Shown: positions 27,769 through 37,386, counted from the stretch's first letter. The stretch: DNA of 64,000 nt from Phycisphaerales bacterium (GCA_014238125.1 JABABS010000011.1:53838-117837); one strand, 5' to 3'. Notes: generated from the sequence alone by a model not told the origin. A program made the numbers and translations.

Positions 27769-29822
27769 ACTTGCTAAAAAATATACATCTTTGGCTGATG
27801 CAGACGCAACAGCGAGTTGTTGTGAAAATCATCGCGACTGTCATTATTGCTGGTGCAATTGCTGGATCTCTCTCACCTGTTCTTCAAGTAAGCCACCGAT
27901 TACACAGCGACCGAGCTGCAATTGAAGAAGCACTTTCTGGCCCAAACCAACGGCTTATTGGGGAGCAATTGCAAGAAACTGGTTTCATTACAATTCATGG
28001 TCGTAATATTGGTCATGAACGACTAAAAGGTTTCCAAGTGCTTGATGAAAGTGGATCCATAAACAATTCAGCTTCTGTTACTTGGTACCTGATATCAACA
28101 GAAATCCCGCCCTGGCTTCCAAATTGGATGCTTCGTAGTCTTGGAACAACTTGGATCATTGCCATAATCGCTCTTGTTTGGGGAGTCTCTTCTGTATGGC
28201 TTGGCTTGCTCATCCCCTTGGTGTATGCAATTCTTGGCTCTACACTTTCTTTCTTTCTTTTTCGCTTGTTTGGGATGCCCGGTCTCGCGCTTGCTGTTGC
28301 AGCAATTGGCCTGTTAGCATTTACATTTGCGCTGCTTCTTTGCATTTTGGAATTGCTATTTTGTTCTCCAAAGCAAATCCCTACAATTGCAAAAGGTTTA
28401 CTACTTGAAGCATCAAGAACTCGTCTTTCACTTGCGTTCATCGCACTCCTCTTAATTCTGCTTCCACTTATTCCATACTGGTTAGATTCTGCATCGCCAC
28501 TGAGACATCAACTGCAAACAATGCTAAGTAGAAGTCTTGGAATTACATTTGCTATCTCTGCCTGCCTCACAGTTTTGCTAGCTTGCGCAACTGTAGCGTT
28601 TGAAATTCGTGACCGACAAGTTTGGCATGTAATGACTAAACCAGTCCACAAATTAGGATATCTTCTTGGTAAGTGGCTTGGGATTGTCTCATTGAATGCA
28701 ACCATTTTGTGTATTGCAGGGTTGAGCATTTTTATCTACATTCAATATTTGCGTGCACAGCCTGTTGCATCTGGTATGCAAGGAGAACTTGATCGTCTCG
28801 CAGTAGAAGAAGAAGTTTTAACAGCACGGCGATCTTCCGATCCCGTATACCTTGAATTGACTTCGCAGCAAATCAATGCAAGAGTTGATGCTATCGTAGA
28901 AGCAGATCCAGATTTGCGAGGCATGGAACAAATCCAAATTCCACTCCGCAGAAAGATACGTAGTGAAGTTCAAGAACAATTTCTCGCGAGTCAAAGATCT
29001 ATCCCACCTGCAAATCAAGGCAGTTATTTTCAACAAACATATACATTTACTGGACTTGAAGAAGCTAAAAGAGTTGGCGCCCCAATCGCATTCCAGTATA
29101 GATTTCATATTTTAGATTCAAATGAACATGAAGTACATGAAGCAGGATTCGTATTTAATGAAGACCCTGCTACAAGACAAACGATTCAATTTGTTCCGAC
29201 AATGACTCATGTCACTCTCATCCCTTCTGCTTTTGTTGATGATCAAGGCAAGCTTAAGATCTCTATCTATAACTTTTACCAACCACCGCCTGGAAAAGAA
29301 GGTAGGGGTTCAATTAGTTTTGACGCCGATGGTATTAAGATGCTTTATCGAGTTGGAGAATTTGAACCTAATTTTCTTAGAGCCATAATTGTTTTATGGA
29401 TTAAACTGGCATTCCTTGCTGCCATAGGACTCTCAGTTGCAACTTTTCTTAGTTTTTCAGTCGCAACCCTTGTTACCTTTACTATATTCGCGAGTGGACT
29501 CATGGCTCCGTGGCTCGCTGAATCTCTCCAATTGTATTTACCGCCAGTTACAAGTGAAGTAGACTTTCGCGATATTGGGATGGTTATTCAATGGGGATTT
29601 GAAAATACAATACGTGGAATAGCTTCCTTCCTTGTCTTCATGCTTCGTGGTTTTGGCGATCAGCAGCCTACAAGTCAATTAGTGCAAGGCATGTTTATAT
29701 CTTGGGGATCAGTGTTCCAAGGATTTATCACCATTGGCGTCCTTTGGTCTGGCTTCGCAATCACGATTGGCACGATAGTCCTTAGAAAACGGCAACTCGC
29801 AATTTACAGTGGGAGTGGCTGA
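27765..29822 (+). CDS. ABC-2 type transporter permease, large form
   Basis: The start is GTG within GTGA, overlapping the ATPase stop. The 685-residue protein has an N-terminal helix (about 20-40), a group of helices from about 120 to 330, a large non-membrane domain of ~210 residues (about 330-540) carrying an RRKIRSEVQEQF stretch and a probable beta-sandwich, then four C-terminal helices. The QVWHVMTKPVHKLGYLLGKW segment corresponds to the VVSKPVPKPAFVIGKF segment of the permease at 20762-21901. The big domain probably faces the periplasm, where it might contact cargo; the cargo is unknown. Confidence 0.82.
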   Translation: MNLLKNIHLWLMQTQQRVVVKIIATVIIAGAIAGSLSPVLQVSHRLHSDRAAIEEALSGPNQRLIGEQLQETGFITIHGRNIGHERLKGFQVLDESGSINNSASVTWYLISTEIPPWLPNWMLRSLGTTWIIAIIALVWGVSSVWLGLLIPLVYAILGSTLSFFLFRLFGMPGLALAVAAIGLLAFTFALLLCILELLFCSPKQIPTIAKGLLLEASRTRLSLAFIALLLILLPLIPYWLDSASPLRHQLQTMLSRSLGITFAISACLTVLLACATVAFEIRDRQVWHVMTKPVHKLGYLLGKWLGIVSLNATILCIAGLSIFIYIQYLRAQPVASGMQGELDRLAVEEEVLTARRSSDPVYLELTSQQINARVDAIVEADPDLRGMEQIQIPLRRKIRSEVQEQFLASQRSIPPANQGSYFQQTYTFTGLEEAKRVGAPIAFQYRFHILDSNEHEVHEAGFVFNEDPATRQTIQFVPTMTHVTLIPSAFVDDQGKLKISIYNFYQPPPGKEGRGSISFDADGIKMLYRVGEFEPNFLRAIIVLWIKLAFLAAIGLSVATFLSFSVATLVTFTIFASGLMAPWLAESLQLYLPPVTSEVDFRDIGMVIQWGFENTIRGIASFLVFMLRGFGDQQPTSQLVQGMFISWGSVFQGFITIGVLWSGFAITIGTIVLRKRQLAIYSGSG

Positions 29823-29823
29823 T

Positions 29824-31815
29824 ATGAGAAGAGATCGAATTACCCAAATCGTTGCTTTGTCTATTGCACTTGTTTCGATGACTATTGGCGGGACAATGTT
29901 ACCTACTATCATCAAAGACGCAGAACAAAGTACACTTCGCTATTCAAACAATGCAGTCGAAGGAGCGCCTGATTGGGTGAACACTCTAGGAATGTCCATC
30001 GGCGCCCTGAGGGGATTGATGGTTGACTATCTTTGGATAAAAATTAACCGCATGAAAGATGCGGGGCTTTTTTATGAAGTCATGGCTGACGCTGAACTGA
30101 TTACTAAATTACAACCCCGTTTTTCGCAAGTATGGGTCTTCCACGCACACAATATGGCGTATAACATTTCTGTCGCTACTAATACTTTAGAAGAACGATG
30201 GGAGTGGGTAAATGCCGGCATTCGACTGCTTCGGGAAAAGGGTCTCGTAGCAAATCCAGATGACATGGTATTGCACAAAGAGCTATCCTTTTTCTTCGGT
30301 CATAAGATTGATGGTAATAGTGACGACGCACACATGTATTACAAACGTCTTCTTGCTGACGAATGGAATACACTTTTGGGAACTCCTCCGCAAAGTTGGG
30401 ACGGCCGCACAGAAGCAATGAAAGCAATCTCAGATGCTCCAAGAACTTTGGAAGATGCAAAATTGCAAGAACCTTTAGTCTCAAATTTAATAGATAGAAT
30501 CACTGAAGATCTTGGAGCCTATCGTGGACAGGGGGAGTCACCAATTGGTTTTGGATTACTTGAGGACATCGCTCAACATAATGCAATCTCTCAATACTCA
30601 ATGGTTGCTAAAACTCTTGGTTTGGAACAAGCACTTCGCTCGAAGTCCCCGTATTACAACGCATTTGAAGCAATCGTAAGTGATCCCGCGTATGAGAAAG
30701 CCTGGCCAATTTTGCTTAAACATCTTCGAAACAAAATTTTACGAGAAGAGTACAACATGGATCCCGATCTTATGTACGAGTACACACGCGATCTGGGTCC
30801 TCTCGACTGGCGTCATCCGCAAACGCATGCCTTGTACTGGGCAAGGCGTGGAGCGAAAGTCGGCAAGGGGAGACATGACTCAAATGACATTTTTAAAACG
30901 CTCAACACAGATCGAATGCAACTTCACGCACTGCAATCTCTTGCTCGAACAGGTCGTATTTCATTTGACCCGTTCTCAAATGAGGTCCCCGGACGATTTC
31001 CTGACCCAAGATTCATCGATGCTATTATTGGAGATGATCAACGCGAAGGCCTTTGGGATGAGTTGTACAAGAAACATTATTTCGTTCGCGGAGCAGGCAG
31101 TGATACGTTTACTTCGTTCTTAAAGAACTTTTTAGGTTCTGCAGTTCGTGAATGGTATAGACAAGGTGAATTAGATCGAGCGCAAGCGTTACTAGACCAT
31201 TTAGATCAATATTTCGGAAGTGGTGCGTCTCCACCAAACAATTCTTATACTATCCCACTTGATGTTTGGGTCAAAAATAAAACACAAGGCGAATATGATC
31301 GCCAACCGCTGCTTGCTGTGAGTGATGTTGCTGCCTCTTTACGTTACGCATTCAGAGCAGGTGTTGCTCAAAAGCGACCAGAACTATATAGAGATGCATT
31401 GAAATTTGCAAAACAAGTTACTGATTTCTTTAAAGCAAACGACTTTAATAATTACACAACGAAGTTCGGCACAGGAAGAATCAAAGACATTATTGGTGCT
31501 TTAGAAGATAGCGCCCAACTTTCGTTTCAACAAGTAATGACTGATTCTATGATTCCAATGGAGGAGCGAATTGTGATTTGGGCAGGCATTGATGCGCTCG
31601 AGCAGGGGCTACGCCCAAGAGTGTATGACCGAATCATGCCTGTTATTCAAGACCAATATCTCCAACACCCTATGAGTCAAAATACGCCAATTAGTCTAGC
31701 ATTTCCTGAGCCGCCGGGTCTAGAAGCGTGGAGAAAAAAACTAGCACAAGAACGAGCTGCAAAAGAAGGTCTTACTGGAGATCGCGAAGTGACAGGCACC
31801 ATGAAGCGACAATAA
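29824..31815 (+). CDS. membrane-anchored helical-repeat protein, conserved unknown
   Basis: The 663-residue product has one N-terminal hydrophobic segment (about 9-28) and is otherwise helical with TPR-like features. The stretch ALRGLMVDYLWIKINRMKD followed by LITKLQPRFSQVWVFHAHNM recalls a planctomycete family of unknown function that I know only from memory. No enzyme motif is visible. It starts 1 bp after the permease stop, so it belongs to the same transcript; an in-frame GTG at 29809 inside the permease gene is possible but less likely. It may be an adaptor on the outer face of the exporter. There is no gene downstream on this strand. Confidence 0.75.
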   Translation: MRRDRITQIVALSIALVSMTIGGTMLPTIIKDAEQSTLRYSNNAVEGAPDWVNTLGMSIGALRGLMVDYLWIKINRMKDAGLFYEVMADAELITKLQPRFSQVWVFHAHNMAYNISVATNTLEERWEWVNAGIRLLREKGLVANPDDMVLHKELSFFFGHKIDGNSDDAHMYYKRLLADEWNTLLGTPPQSWDGRTEAMKAISDAPRTLEDAKLQEPLVSNLIDRITEDLGAYRGQGESPIGFGLLEDIAQHNAISQYSMVAKTLGLEQALRSKSPYYNAFEAIVSDPAYEKAWPILLKHLRNKILREEYNMDPDLMYEYTRDLGPLDWRHPQTHALYWARRGAKVGKGRHDSNDIFKTLNTDRMQLHALQSLARTGRISFDPFSNEVPGRFPDPRFIDAIIGDDQREGLWDELYKKHYFVRGAGSDTFTSFLKNFLGSAVREWYRQGELDRAQALLDHLDQYFGSGASPPNNSYTIPLDVWVKNKTQGEYDRQPLLAVSDVAASLRYAFRAGVAQKRPELYRDALKFAKQVTDFFKANDFNNYTTKFGTGRIKDIIGALEDSAQLSFQQVMTDSMIPMEERIVIWAGIDALEQGLRPRVYDRIMPVIQDQYLQHPMSQNTPISLAFPEPPGLEAWRKKLAQERAAKEGLTGDREVTGTMKRQ

Positions 31816-31865
31816 AACATCTAGAATTTGACTGTAAACTCAAAGCCTAACCGTTGCAAAAAAAC

Positions 31866-32267
31866 TTACCCAATTAGTTCGATCAAAGTATCTAAATGTT
31901 CCTGGTCAGTCCAAACAACCCAGCCTTGCTCGTCAGCAAGTGTCACCGCGTGAATATCACCGATGTTTATTTTCGCACTCGCTAAATCCTCGAGTACACG
32001 GAGAAAACCACCTACGTTTTCAGCCGTGGCTATATACATCGCTTGCTCTTCACTTATATTAAGTTCGGCTGAATTAGCGAAGTCTCGAAATTGAGGATCT
32101 CGCTCAGCAATACAACGTAAAGTTGATGTATTATCTTTATTACTTGTCGCCCAAAATGATCGAAGTGTAATGTCCGCTGCTCTCAATCTATTTGACAATG
32201 CCAATAATTGCCCAGGTTCATCTTTGAGGGTAAATGTGAATACGGTACATTTTCGAGCTGTTGACAT
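31866..32267 (-). CDS. tandem ACT-domain protein
   Basis: The 133-residue cytosolic protein consists of two ACT-like halves: FTFTLKDEPGQLLALSNRL near the start, and EQAMYIATAENVGGFLRVLEDLASAKINI from about residue 72. ACT domains bind small ligands, mostly amino acids, and control enzymes. No catalytic domain is attached, so it is likely a free-standing regulator. It lies 9 bp downstream of the next secreted protein gene and is convergent with the SPFH operon; its target cannot be told from context. Confidence 0.8.
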   Translation of the reverse strand: MSTARKCTVFTFTLKDEPGQLLALSNRLRAADITLRSFWATSNKDNTSTLRCIAERDPQFRDFANSAELNISEEQAMYIATAENVGGFLRVLEDLASAKINIGDIHAVTLADEQGWVVWTDQEHLDTLIELIG

Positions 32268-32276
32268 AGTATAACT

Positions 32277-33755
32277 TTACTCGCAAGGACCCCATGCTGC
32301 AATGATTGCAAGAAGATCATCTGTGTTAACTATACCGTTTCCATCTACATCAAGATCAGGATCATTTGATCCCCATCCCCCAACGATTAATAAGAGATCA
32401 TCCACATTAACTTCACCATCACCATTGATATCTTCTGGGCAACTGACACTACAAATAGACGGGTCGTCACAGTCCGTATTCATACCTGACCATACACCAG
32501 CAACTGCTACGCATTCATCTTCTGTAATATTTAAGCAAAATCCATTTCCACAGCATGCTCCGATGGGTTGCGGGCAATTAGCGGAACTGCAAGTTGTTGC
32601 ATTTCCTTGGAATGAACCGCCCACAGCCCCGCAGTCAGATGGTGATATTGGTCCAATGCAATTTCCATTTGTAAGGCAGCATGCACCTTCAGGGAAGCAT
32701 GTAATAGAGGCACACATCGTTCCTTCACCCATATGTATTCCCCCCACGATAAAACATGTATTCACATCGAAATCAACACATTCTCCAGTTACTTCAATAC
32801 AACAAGCTCCATCCCCTTGTCCGCACACATAATTAGCACATGCAGTACCAGGGTTTTGAGATACGCCGTTCATTGCTGCGCAATCACCTGGGGTGAGGTC
32901 GTAGCATTCTGTTTGAATACAACAAGCGGCGGGTTCGATAGTGCAATTCACAGGCGTATACGCAGACCGTAATACCCAATCTCCACTTGGTGTACATATG
33001 CTTGGGAAGTTTTGAAAAGTAAACCAGCCCTCACCACATACACACCATGCACCTGAAATAGCATCAATCCAGTTGTCTTGAGGAAATTGTAGGCCATCAA
33101 TATCTGTCGTTGGAAACGCATTGCTGTTAGTTGGTGGAGCTGATGTACAAGGACTTCCGGGGTTGTTGTGTTGGTCTATCCCAAAACCAACGGTATATTT
33201 ATTTTGACCCGTGTTGTTGTAAATGTAAATTTGTTCTGGATCATCAGGATCTACGGAGACAGAAATAATTGTGCCAGAAGTTCCAGGAGGCATGACTAAA
33301 TGGGGAAGAATTATATTGTCGCTTGAGTAGTGTGCTACCAAAGTACCGTTATCTGGTGTTCCATCCCAAACATAGACTGACCAGTGAGTAGTTGTTTGCA
33401 CATTTGTATTGCTTGTAGCGAATATAACCTCCGCAATATCTACTTTGATTGGAAAATCACCTGCAGGAACATCGTAAGAGGCGGCTAAAATTTCACCTTG
33501 GGCAAATCCTGCCTGCACTATAATTTGCCCAGTTCCAAAATCATGACCCGTCAGTGTAACTGGCGTAGATTCACACGCACCTCTGTCAGTCTCGTTTGAG
33601 CGATACGTAGCATTGGTGCTGATAGTTTTAAATGTTGCTTGAAGGGTAGTGGGTGTATCAATGTCTGTGAAAATTTGGTGCAATCGAGTTCCATTATCCG
33701 CCATCACAGATAAGGTAGCCAATAGGGGTGTTGCTAAAACTACAAATTTCATCAT
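32277..33755 (-). CDS. secreted protein with four six-Cys modules and C-terminal dockerin pair
   Basis: The 492-residue protein has a signal peptide (cleavage likely after SVMA), a ~250-residue N-terminal part of unknown fold, four six-Cys modules in tandem (for example GACCLTNGNC with a following C...GG...C...C pattern) and a C-terminal dockerin-like pair (DINGDGEVNVDDLLLIVGGW and DVDGNGIVNTDDLLAIIAAW). Here both calcium loops are intact, unlike in the larger paralogues, where the second loop is altered by a CC insertion. AAGGT precedes the ATGATG start at a good distance. The position of the dockerin pair differs from the large paralogues, which carry it internally. Confidence 0.82.
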   Translation of the reverse strand: MMKFVVLATPLLATLSVMADNGTRLHQIFTDIDTPTTLQATFKTISTNATYRSNETDRGACESTPVTLTGHDFGTGQIIVQAGFAQGEILAASYDVPAGDFPIKVDIAEVIFATSNTNVQTTTHWSVYVWDGTPDNGTLVAHYSSDNIILPHLVMPPGTSGTIISVSVDPDDPEQIYIYNNTGQNKYTVGFGIDQHNNPGSPCTSAPPTNSNAFPTTDIDGLQFPQDNWIDAISGAWCVCGEGWFTFQNFPSICTPSGDWVLRSAYTPVNCTIEPAACCIQTECYDLTPGDCAAMNGVSQNPGTACANYVCGQGDGACCIEVTGECVDFDVNTCFIVGGIHMGEGTMCASITCFPEGACCLTNGNCIGPISPSDCGAVGGSFQGNATTCSSANCPQPIGACCGNGFCLNITEDECVAVAGVWSGMNTDCDDPSICSVSCPEDINGDGEVNVDDLLLIVGGWGSNDPDLDVDGNGIVNTDDLLAIIAAWGPCE

Positions 33756-33825
33756 CTGTGACCTTTCTACGGTAATAACTACCTCAATTATGGCAGCAAA
33801 ATTAGACTAAGTCAATTAATAATTT

Positions 33826-34404
33826 CTACGCAAAGCAATATTCAAGGGCTTCAAATAAGGTTTTAGGCTCCGGAAGGCGGCCTTTACCAAAAGATTTACA
33901 TGCTTGCCAGCCCTCAGTTGAATCTAAAATAGTGAATCCATCGGCTTCTAAAGTTGCAATATTTCTTTTTGTAGAAGGTTGAGAGTACATTGTTACATTC
34001 ATCGCTGGTGCAAGAAGCACTGGGGTTGTAGATCGGTCGATTGCTGATGCTACGAGAGTCACGGGATCATTAGTAATTCCCATCGCAAGTTTTGCAAGCA
34101 TGTTCATTGTGCAAGGAGCGATAAGCAGAGCGTCAGCTTGATCGGCAAGTTGAATATGAAGAGGTGTTTTACAATCGCCTTGATCCCATTGGCAATCATA
34201 AACTTCTCGTCCGGTGAGAGATTCAAAAGTTAATGGGGAAATAAACTGAGTCGCAGCGTCGGTCATGAGAACGTCAACCTTGGCGCCAATTTGCACCAAA
34301 CTACTTACAAGAGACGCTACTTTATAACAAGCAATTCCACCAGATAAGGCAACTAAAAGATGGCGCCCAGAAAGATGACTTTCGCATTGAGCGTGGTCAC
34401 TCAT
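33826..34404 (-). CDS. coaC: phosphopantothenoylcysteine decarboxylase
   Basis: This flavoprotein decarboxylates phosphopantothenoylcysteine to phosphopantetheine in coenzyme A synthesis. The 192-residue protein has the family marks: a glycine-rich FMN loop (ALSGGIACYK) near the N-terminus, the active-site His83 in PLHIQLAD, the PAMN motif at 133-136 and the active-site Cys169 in ACKSFGKGR. In most bacteria CoaC is fused to CoaB; here the CoaB half is absent, so a separate coaB must lie elsewhere. It follows rpoZ by 9 bp, an arrangement related to the common rpoZ-coaBC order. Confidence 0.9.
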   Translation of the reverse strand: MSDHAQCESHLSGRHLLVALSGGIACYKVASLVSSLVQIGAKVDVLMTDAATQFISPLTFESLTGREVYDCQWDQGDCKTPLHIQLADQADALLIAPCTMNMLAKLAMGITNDPVTLVASAIDRSTTPVLLAPAMNVTMYSQPSTKRNIATLEADGFTILDSTEGWQACKSFGKGRLPEPKTLFEALEYCFA

Positions 34405-34413
34405 GTTTGAATA

Positions 34414-34653
34414 TTACTTTTTAGCGCCGATAGTCTGTTTAAAGACATACCCTGATGGCGTATAGTCGGCAGTGATTTTATCTTGCATTATTTCTTCAAT
34501 TATCAATTCGATATCAGTTCGACCATCACGTTCGATGAGCGGACGAGCTCCATCAACGATCAACTCTCTCAACCGATGTTGAATAAGAGCAGTTAATTTA
34601 AATCTGCCGCCGCATTTTCGGATAATTTCATCACTTCGCAATGCTTCAATCAT
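34414..34653 (-). CDS. rpoZ: RNA polymerase omega subunit
   Basis: The 79-residue protein assists folding of the beta-prime subunit of RNA polymerase. It shows the conserved core GGRFKLTALIQHRLREL, GARPL and an acidic helix IELIIEEIMQDKI. Length is normal. It is first in a two-gene unit with coaC and divergent from the ClC gene across a 164-bp promoter region in which I see no further element. Confidence 0.85.
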   Translation of the reverse strand: MIEALRSDEIIRKCGGRFKLTALIQHRLRELIVDGARPLIERDGRTDIELIIEEIMQDKITADYTPSGYVFKQTIGAKK

Positions 34654-34817
34654 ATCTATGTATTTCCTTGCTTCTGGTTGGATCGTGCGAATTAATGCCG
34701 CATAGAGGTATCAACTGGGGTTGAATTGGTAGATTATAGTGTAATTTTGATCAATAAGTGCAAAAAAAAGCGACTGCCTCTGTGGTAGTATGCCGCGATT
34801 CTAACTGAGATCTCCCA

Positions 34818-36635
34818 ATGAATCGATTCATGGCTTCATATTTAAGACGTTTAGGCATTCGCCTCGGCTTTGAACGCGACTGGTACTTGTATCTTGTCGC
34901 TGCTCTGATAGGTCTTTTTATGGGGATTGCAGCTGTTTTGTTTATTTGGCCCCTTCGACAATCTGAGTTTATCGCTGATAATTTACAGGATTCACCAAAT
35001 ATATTTTGGTTTATTCTTTTTGGCCCATCTATCGGTGGACTAATTACAGGAATCCTGATTGCGTGGCTAAAGCATGAAGGGGTAGGACCCGGTGTCACCT
35101 CTGTAATCTACGCTGTGCAACGCAAAAAGGGACGTCTTTCGTTCAGAATAGGATTACGGAAATGGCTTGCTTCCACAGCAACGATCGCATCAGGCGGCTC
35201 TGCTGGAGCTGAGGGGCCAATTGTTACGATTGGTGCAGTTGTAGGATCTAACTTATCAAGACTTTTGGGAACAGGCTCACAACATACAGGAACCCTACTA
35301 GGTTGTGGTGCTGCTGCTGGATTAGCTTCCGTCTTTAATGCACCAATTGCTGGCATCTTTTTCGTAATGGAGTTATTACTCCGTGACTTTTCACTTAAAA
35401 CTTTTACTCCAATTGTAATTGCTGCAGTTGTCTCATCTGCAACAACCCAAGGGTTACTTGGTGACGCTGCGCTCTTTGACGTTGGTGACAATTTCTTCAA
35501 TGAAGGTTTGCAATTTAGCATTATGCAAATACCTGTCTACCTTGTTTTAGGGCTTGCTTGCGGATTATTAGGTGCGGCATTTATTAAAACACTCGACTTC
35601 ACCGAACGTGCATTTGTAGCAACAAAATTACCAATTATGGCTCGCCCACTTTTAGGTGCAATTATTCTAGGATTGATAGGCATCACTGCTTACTGGTTAA
35701 GTAGCTCAAATGCATTCCCTGAATTTTATGGCAACGGATACCCCAACATTAAACATTTGCTAGATACAGCAACTTATTTGACAAATAGCGATACTGGAAA
35801 ATTACACGATGCAATGCCATTTGTTTCTGGCTTAATTATGCTTGCACTCGTCAAACTAGTTGCAACTAGCGTGACTGTTGGCTCAGGTGGTGCAGGGGGA
35901 TTATTTGCTCCATCCTTGCTCATCGGCGCTGCGACCGGAGGTTGTATTGGTTTTATAGTACATTCTTTTGGATGGTTTCCTGGCACCTCCCCAGCGTATT
36001 TTGCACTCGTTGGAATGGCAGCACTTGTCGCAGCAACAACACACGCTCCCCTTACAGCAATTCTCATTGTATATGAAGTTACCCAAAGTTACGAAGTTAT
36101 ATTGCCATTGATGTTTGCAGCTGTCGTTGGAACAGTAGTTTCTCGATTTGTTTCTCGCGATAGTGTTTATACATTCAAACTTTCTCGCCTTGGCGTACGA
36201 ATGGGTGCAATGAGTGACCTTACAGTTCTAAGACGTCTCACGACACAAGACGTGGAACTTAAAATTGCTCCAGTAGTTCACGAATACGATTCTGCCCAAA
36301 AATTACTTACACTAATGGAACAAACTGGCACATCTGATTTTATTGTGACAAATGACAGTGGGCATTATTTAGGGATGGTGGTTTCGGACGACTTTAGGGA
36401 AGCACTAGTCTACCGAGAATCGATACCATTACTGCAAGTAAGTGAACTTACGAGAAATGATCTGCCTACAATTTCTCTAGAAGAGACTTTGGATATGGTG
36501 CTAGATAAATTTTCACGAAGCGATGTTCACTCCCTTGTTGTTCTTGATGAAAAAGATAAGATCACTGGACTAATTACCAGATCAAGGTTGATGGCTCGAT
36601 ATCAAAAAGCACTCAACGCGGATGTAGATCAATGA
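34818..36635 (+). CDS. ClC-type chloride channel/antiporter with CBS domains
   Basis: The 605-residue inner-membrane protein has the ClC pattern: GVGPGVTSV (in place of GSGIP), GSAGAEGP (GREGP motif, with the gating Glu kept) and GSGGAGGLFAPSL (GxFxP motif). About ten to twelve hydrophobic segments span residues 25-440. The C-terminal ~140 residues form two CBS domains, which bind nucleotides and may tune transport. Whether it is a channel or a proton-coupled antiporter cannot be settled here. Its stop overlaps the rnpA start by 4 bp, an odd partner for that gene. Confidence 0.9.
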   Translation: MNRFMASYLRRLGIRLGFERDWYLYLVAALIGLFMGIAAVLFIWPLRQSEFIADNLQDSPNIFWFILFGPSIGGLITGILIAWLKHEGVGPGVTSVIYAVQRKKGRLSFRIGLRKWLASTATIASGGSAGAEGPIVTIGAVVGSNLSRLLGTGSQHTGTLLGCGAAAGLASVFNAPIAGIFFVMELLLRDFSLKTFTPIVIAAVVSSATTQGLLGDAALFDVGDNFFNEGLQFSIMQIPVYLVLGLACGLLGAAFIKTLDFTERAFVATKLPIMARPLLGAIILGLIGITAYWLSSSNAFPEFYGNGYPNIKHLLDTATYLTNSDTGKLHDAMPFVSGLIMLALVKLVATSVTVGSGGAGGLFAPSLLIGAATGGCIGFIVHSFGWFPGTSPAYFALVGMAALVAATTHAPLTAILIVYEVTQSYEVILPLMFAAVVGTVVSRFVSRDSVYTFKLSRLGVRMGAMSDLTVLRRLTTQDVELKIAPVVHEYDSAQKLLTLMEQTGTSDFIVTNDSGHYLGMVVSDDFREALVYRESIPLLQVSELTRNDLPTISLEETLDMVLDKFSRSDVHSLVVLDEKDKITGLITRSRLMARYQKALNADVDQ

Positions 36636-36991
36636 AACTTACACAGTTGTTGTTTTCGAGGGCACTGCGATTAACCAAAAAATGTGAATTTGAGTCTGTT
36701 TACGCTAGCAGGCAGTGCCGGCGAACAAATCACATGATGTTTCATGCTAAAAAAAATGGGCTGCCCCACTCCCGCATTGGAATTTCAATTCCAAAGCGAG
36801 TTGGCAATGCAATAGTTCGCAATACATTGAAGCGGCGTTTGAGGGAGGCTTTTCGTCATGTGCAGCATGAAATACCCCAAGGGTACGATCTTGTTGTGAC
36901 TATTCATAAAAATGTAAGCCCATCAAGAAACTCTCTAGAAATATTAATACTCTCTATATTGCAAGAATATGATCAATTATGCAAAAACTAG
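36632..36991 (+). CDS. rnpA: ribonuclease P protein component
   Basis: RnpA helps the catalytic RNase P RNA trim tRNA precursors. The 119-residue basic protein has the family signature around residues 55-75: GNAIVRNTLKRRLREAFRH, preceded by RIGISIPKRVG. The usual upstream partner, rpmH (bL34), is absent; a ClC gene takes its place with an ATGA overlap. The yidD gene overlaps its 3' end by 13 bp, as in many bacteria. Confidence 0.92.
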   Translation: MKLTQLLFSRALRLTKKCEFESVYASRQCRRTNHMMFHAKKNGLPHSRIGISIPKRVGNAIVRNTLKRRLREAFRHVQHEIPQGYDLVVTIHKNVSPSRNSLEILILSILQEYDQLCKN

Positions 36992-37215
36992 ATCAGTCAC
37001 CTACGTTCGCAGCGAAGTTTTTTATTTTATTTATACGACTTTATCAAGTCACATTGAGGCCATTTCTAGGCGGACACTGCCGTTTTCAACCGACGTGTTC
37101 TGATTATTCCATTGAAGCATTTATTAAATACGGCGGCGCAAAAGGGTTTGTTAAATCTCTGTATAGAATTTTGAGATGCAATCCGTTTGGCGGTTGTGGA
37201 CATGATCCACCGTGA
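36979..37215 (+). CDS. yidD: membrane protein insertion efficiency factor YidD
   Basis: The 78-residue protein has the YidD pattern complete: an N-terminal amphipathic helix, IRLYQVTLRPFLGGHCRFQP, TCSDYSIEAF and the end CNPFGGCGHDP. YidD sits at the inner membrane and helps YidC insert proteins. No yidC follows in this window, although it normally comes next; the strand instead ends here and the rpoD unit is convergent. Confidence 0.94.
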   Translation: MQKLDQSPTFAAKFFILFIRLYQVTLRPFLGGHCRFQPTCSDYSIEAFIKYGGAKGFVKSLYRILRCNPFGGCGHDPP

Positions 37216-37330
37216 CAAACAAAATCGCCATTCTATTTTCAAGTATTTCAATGCAACAAGCATGTGCATCCAACTAACGCAAATTAGGCATCTAAATTCT
37301 TCAAAACTACTAAACTCAAAGCAGTAGTGT

Positions 37331-37367
37331 AAAAAAAGTGGCAACGTTCTAGGAACGTTGCCACTTT
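37331..37367 (-). terminator. strong rho-independent terminator after rpoD
   Basis: A perfect 15-bp stem (37335-37349 with 37353-37367) closes a 3-nt loop and is followed on the minus strand by a run of seven T. It lies 20 bp past the rpoD stop. It may also stop transcripts from yidD on the plus strand, though the T-run there is short. Confidence 0.93.
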
Positions 37368-37386
37368 AAGAAAATCATTTCATAAA

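Noticed and set aside
35108..36086. Minus-strand open frames opposite the ClC gene (up to 137 codons)
   Set aside because: Antisense shadows of a clear ClC coding sequence.
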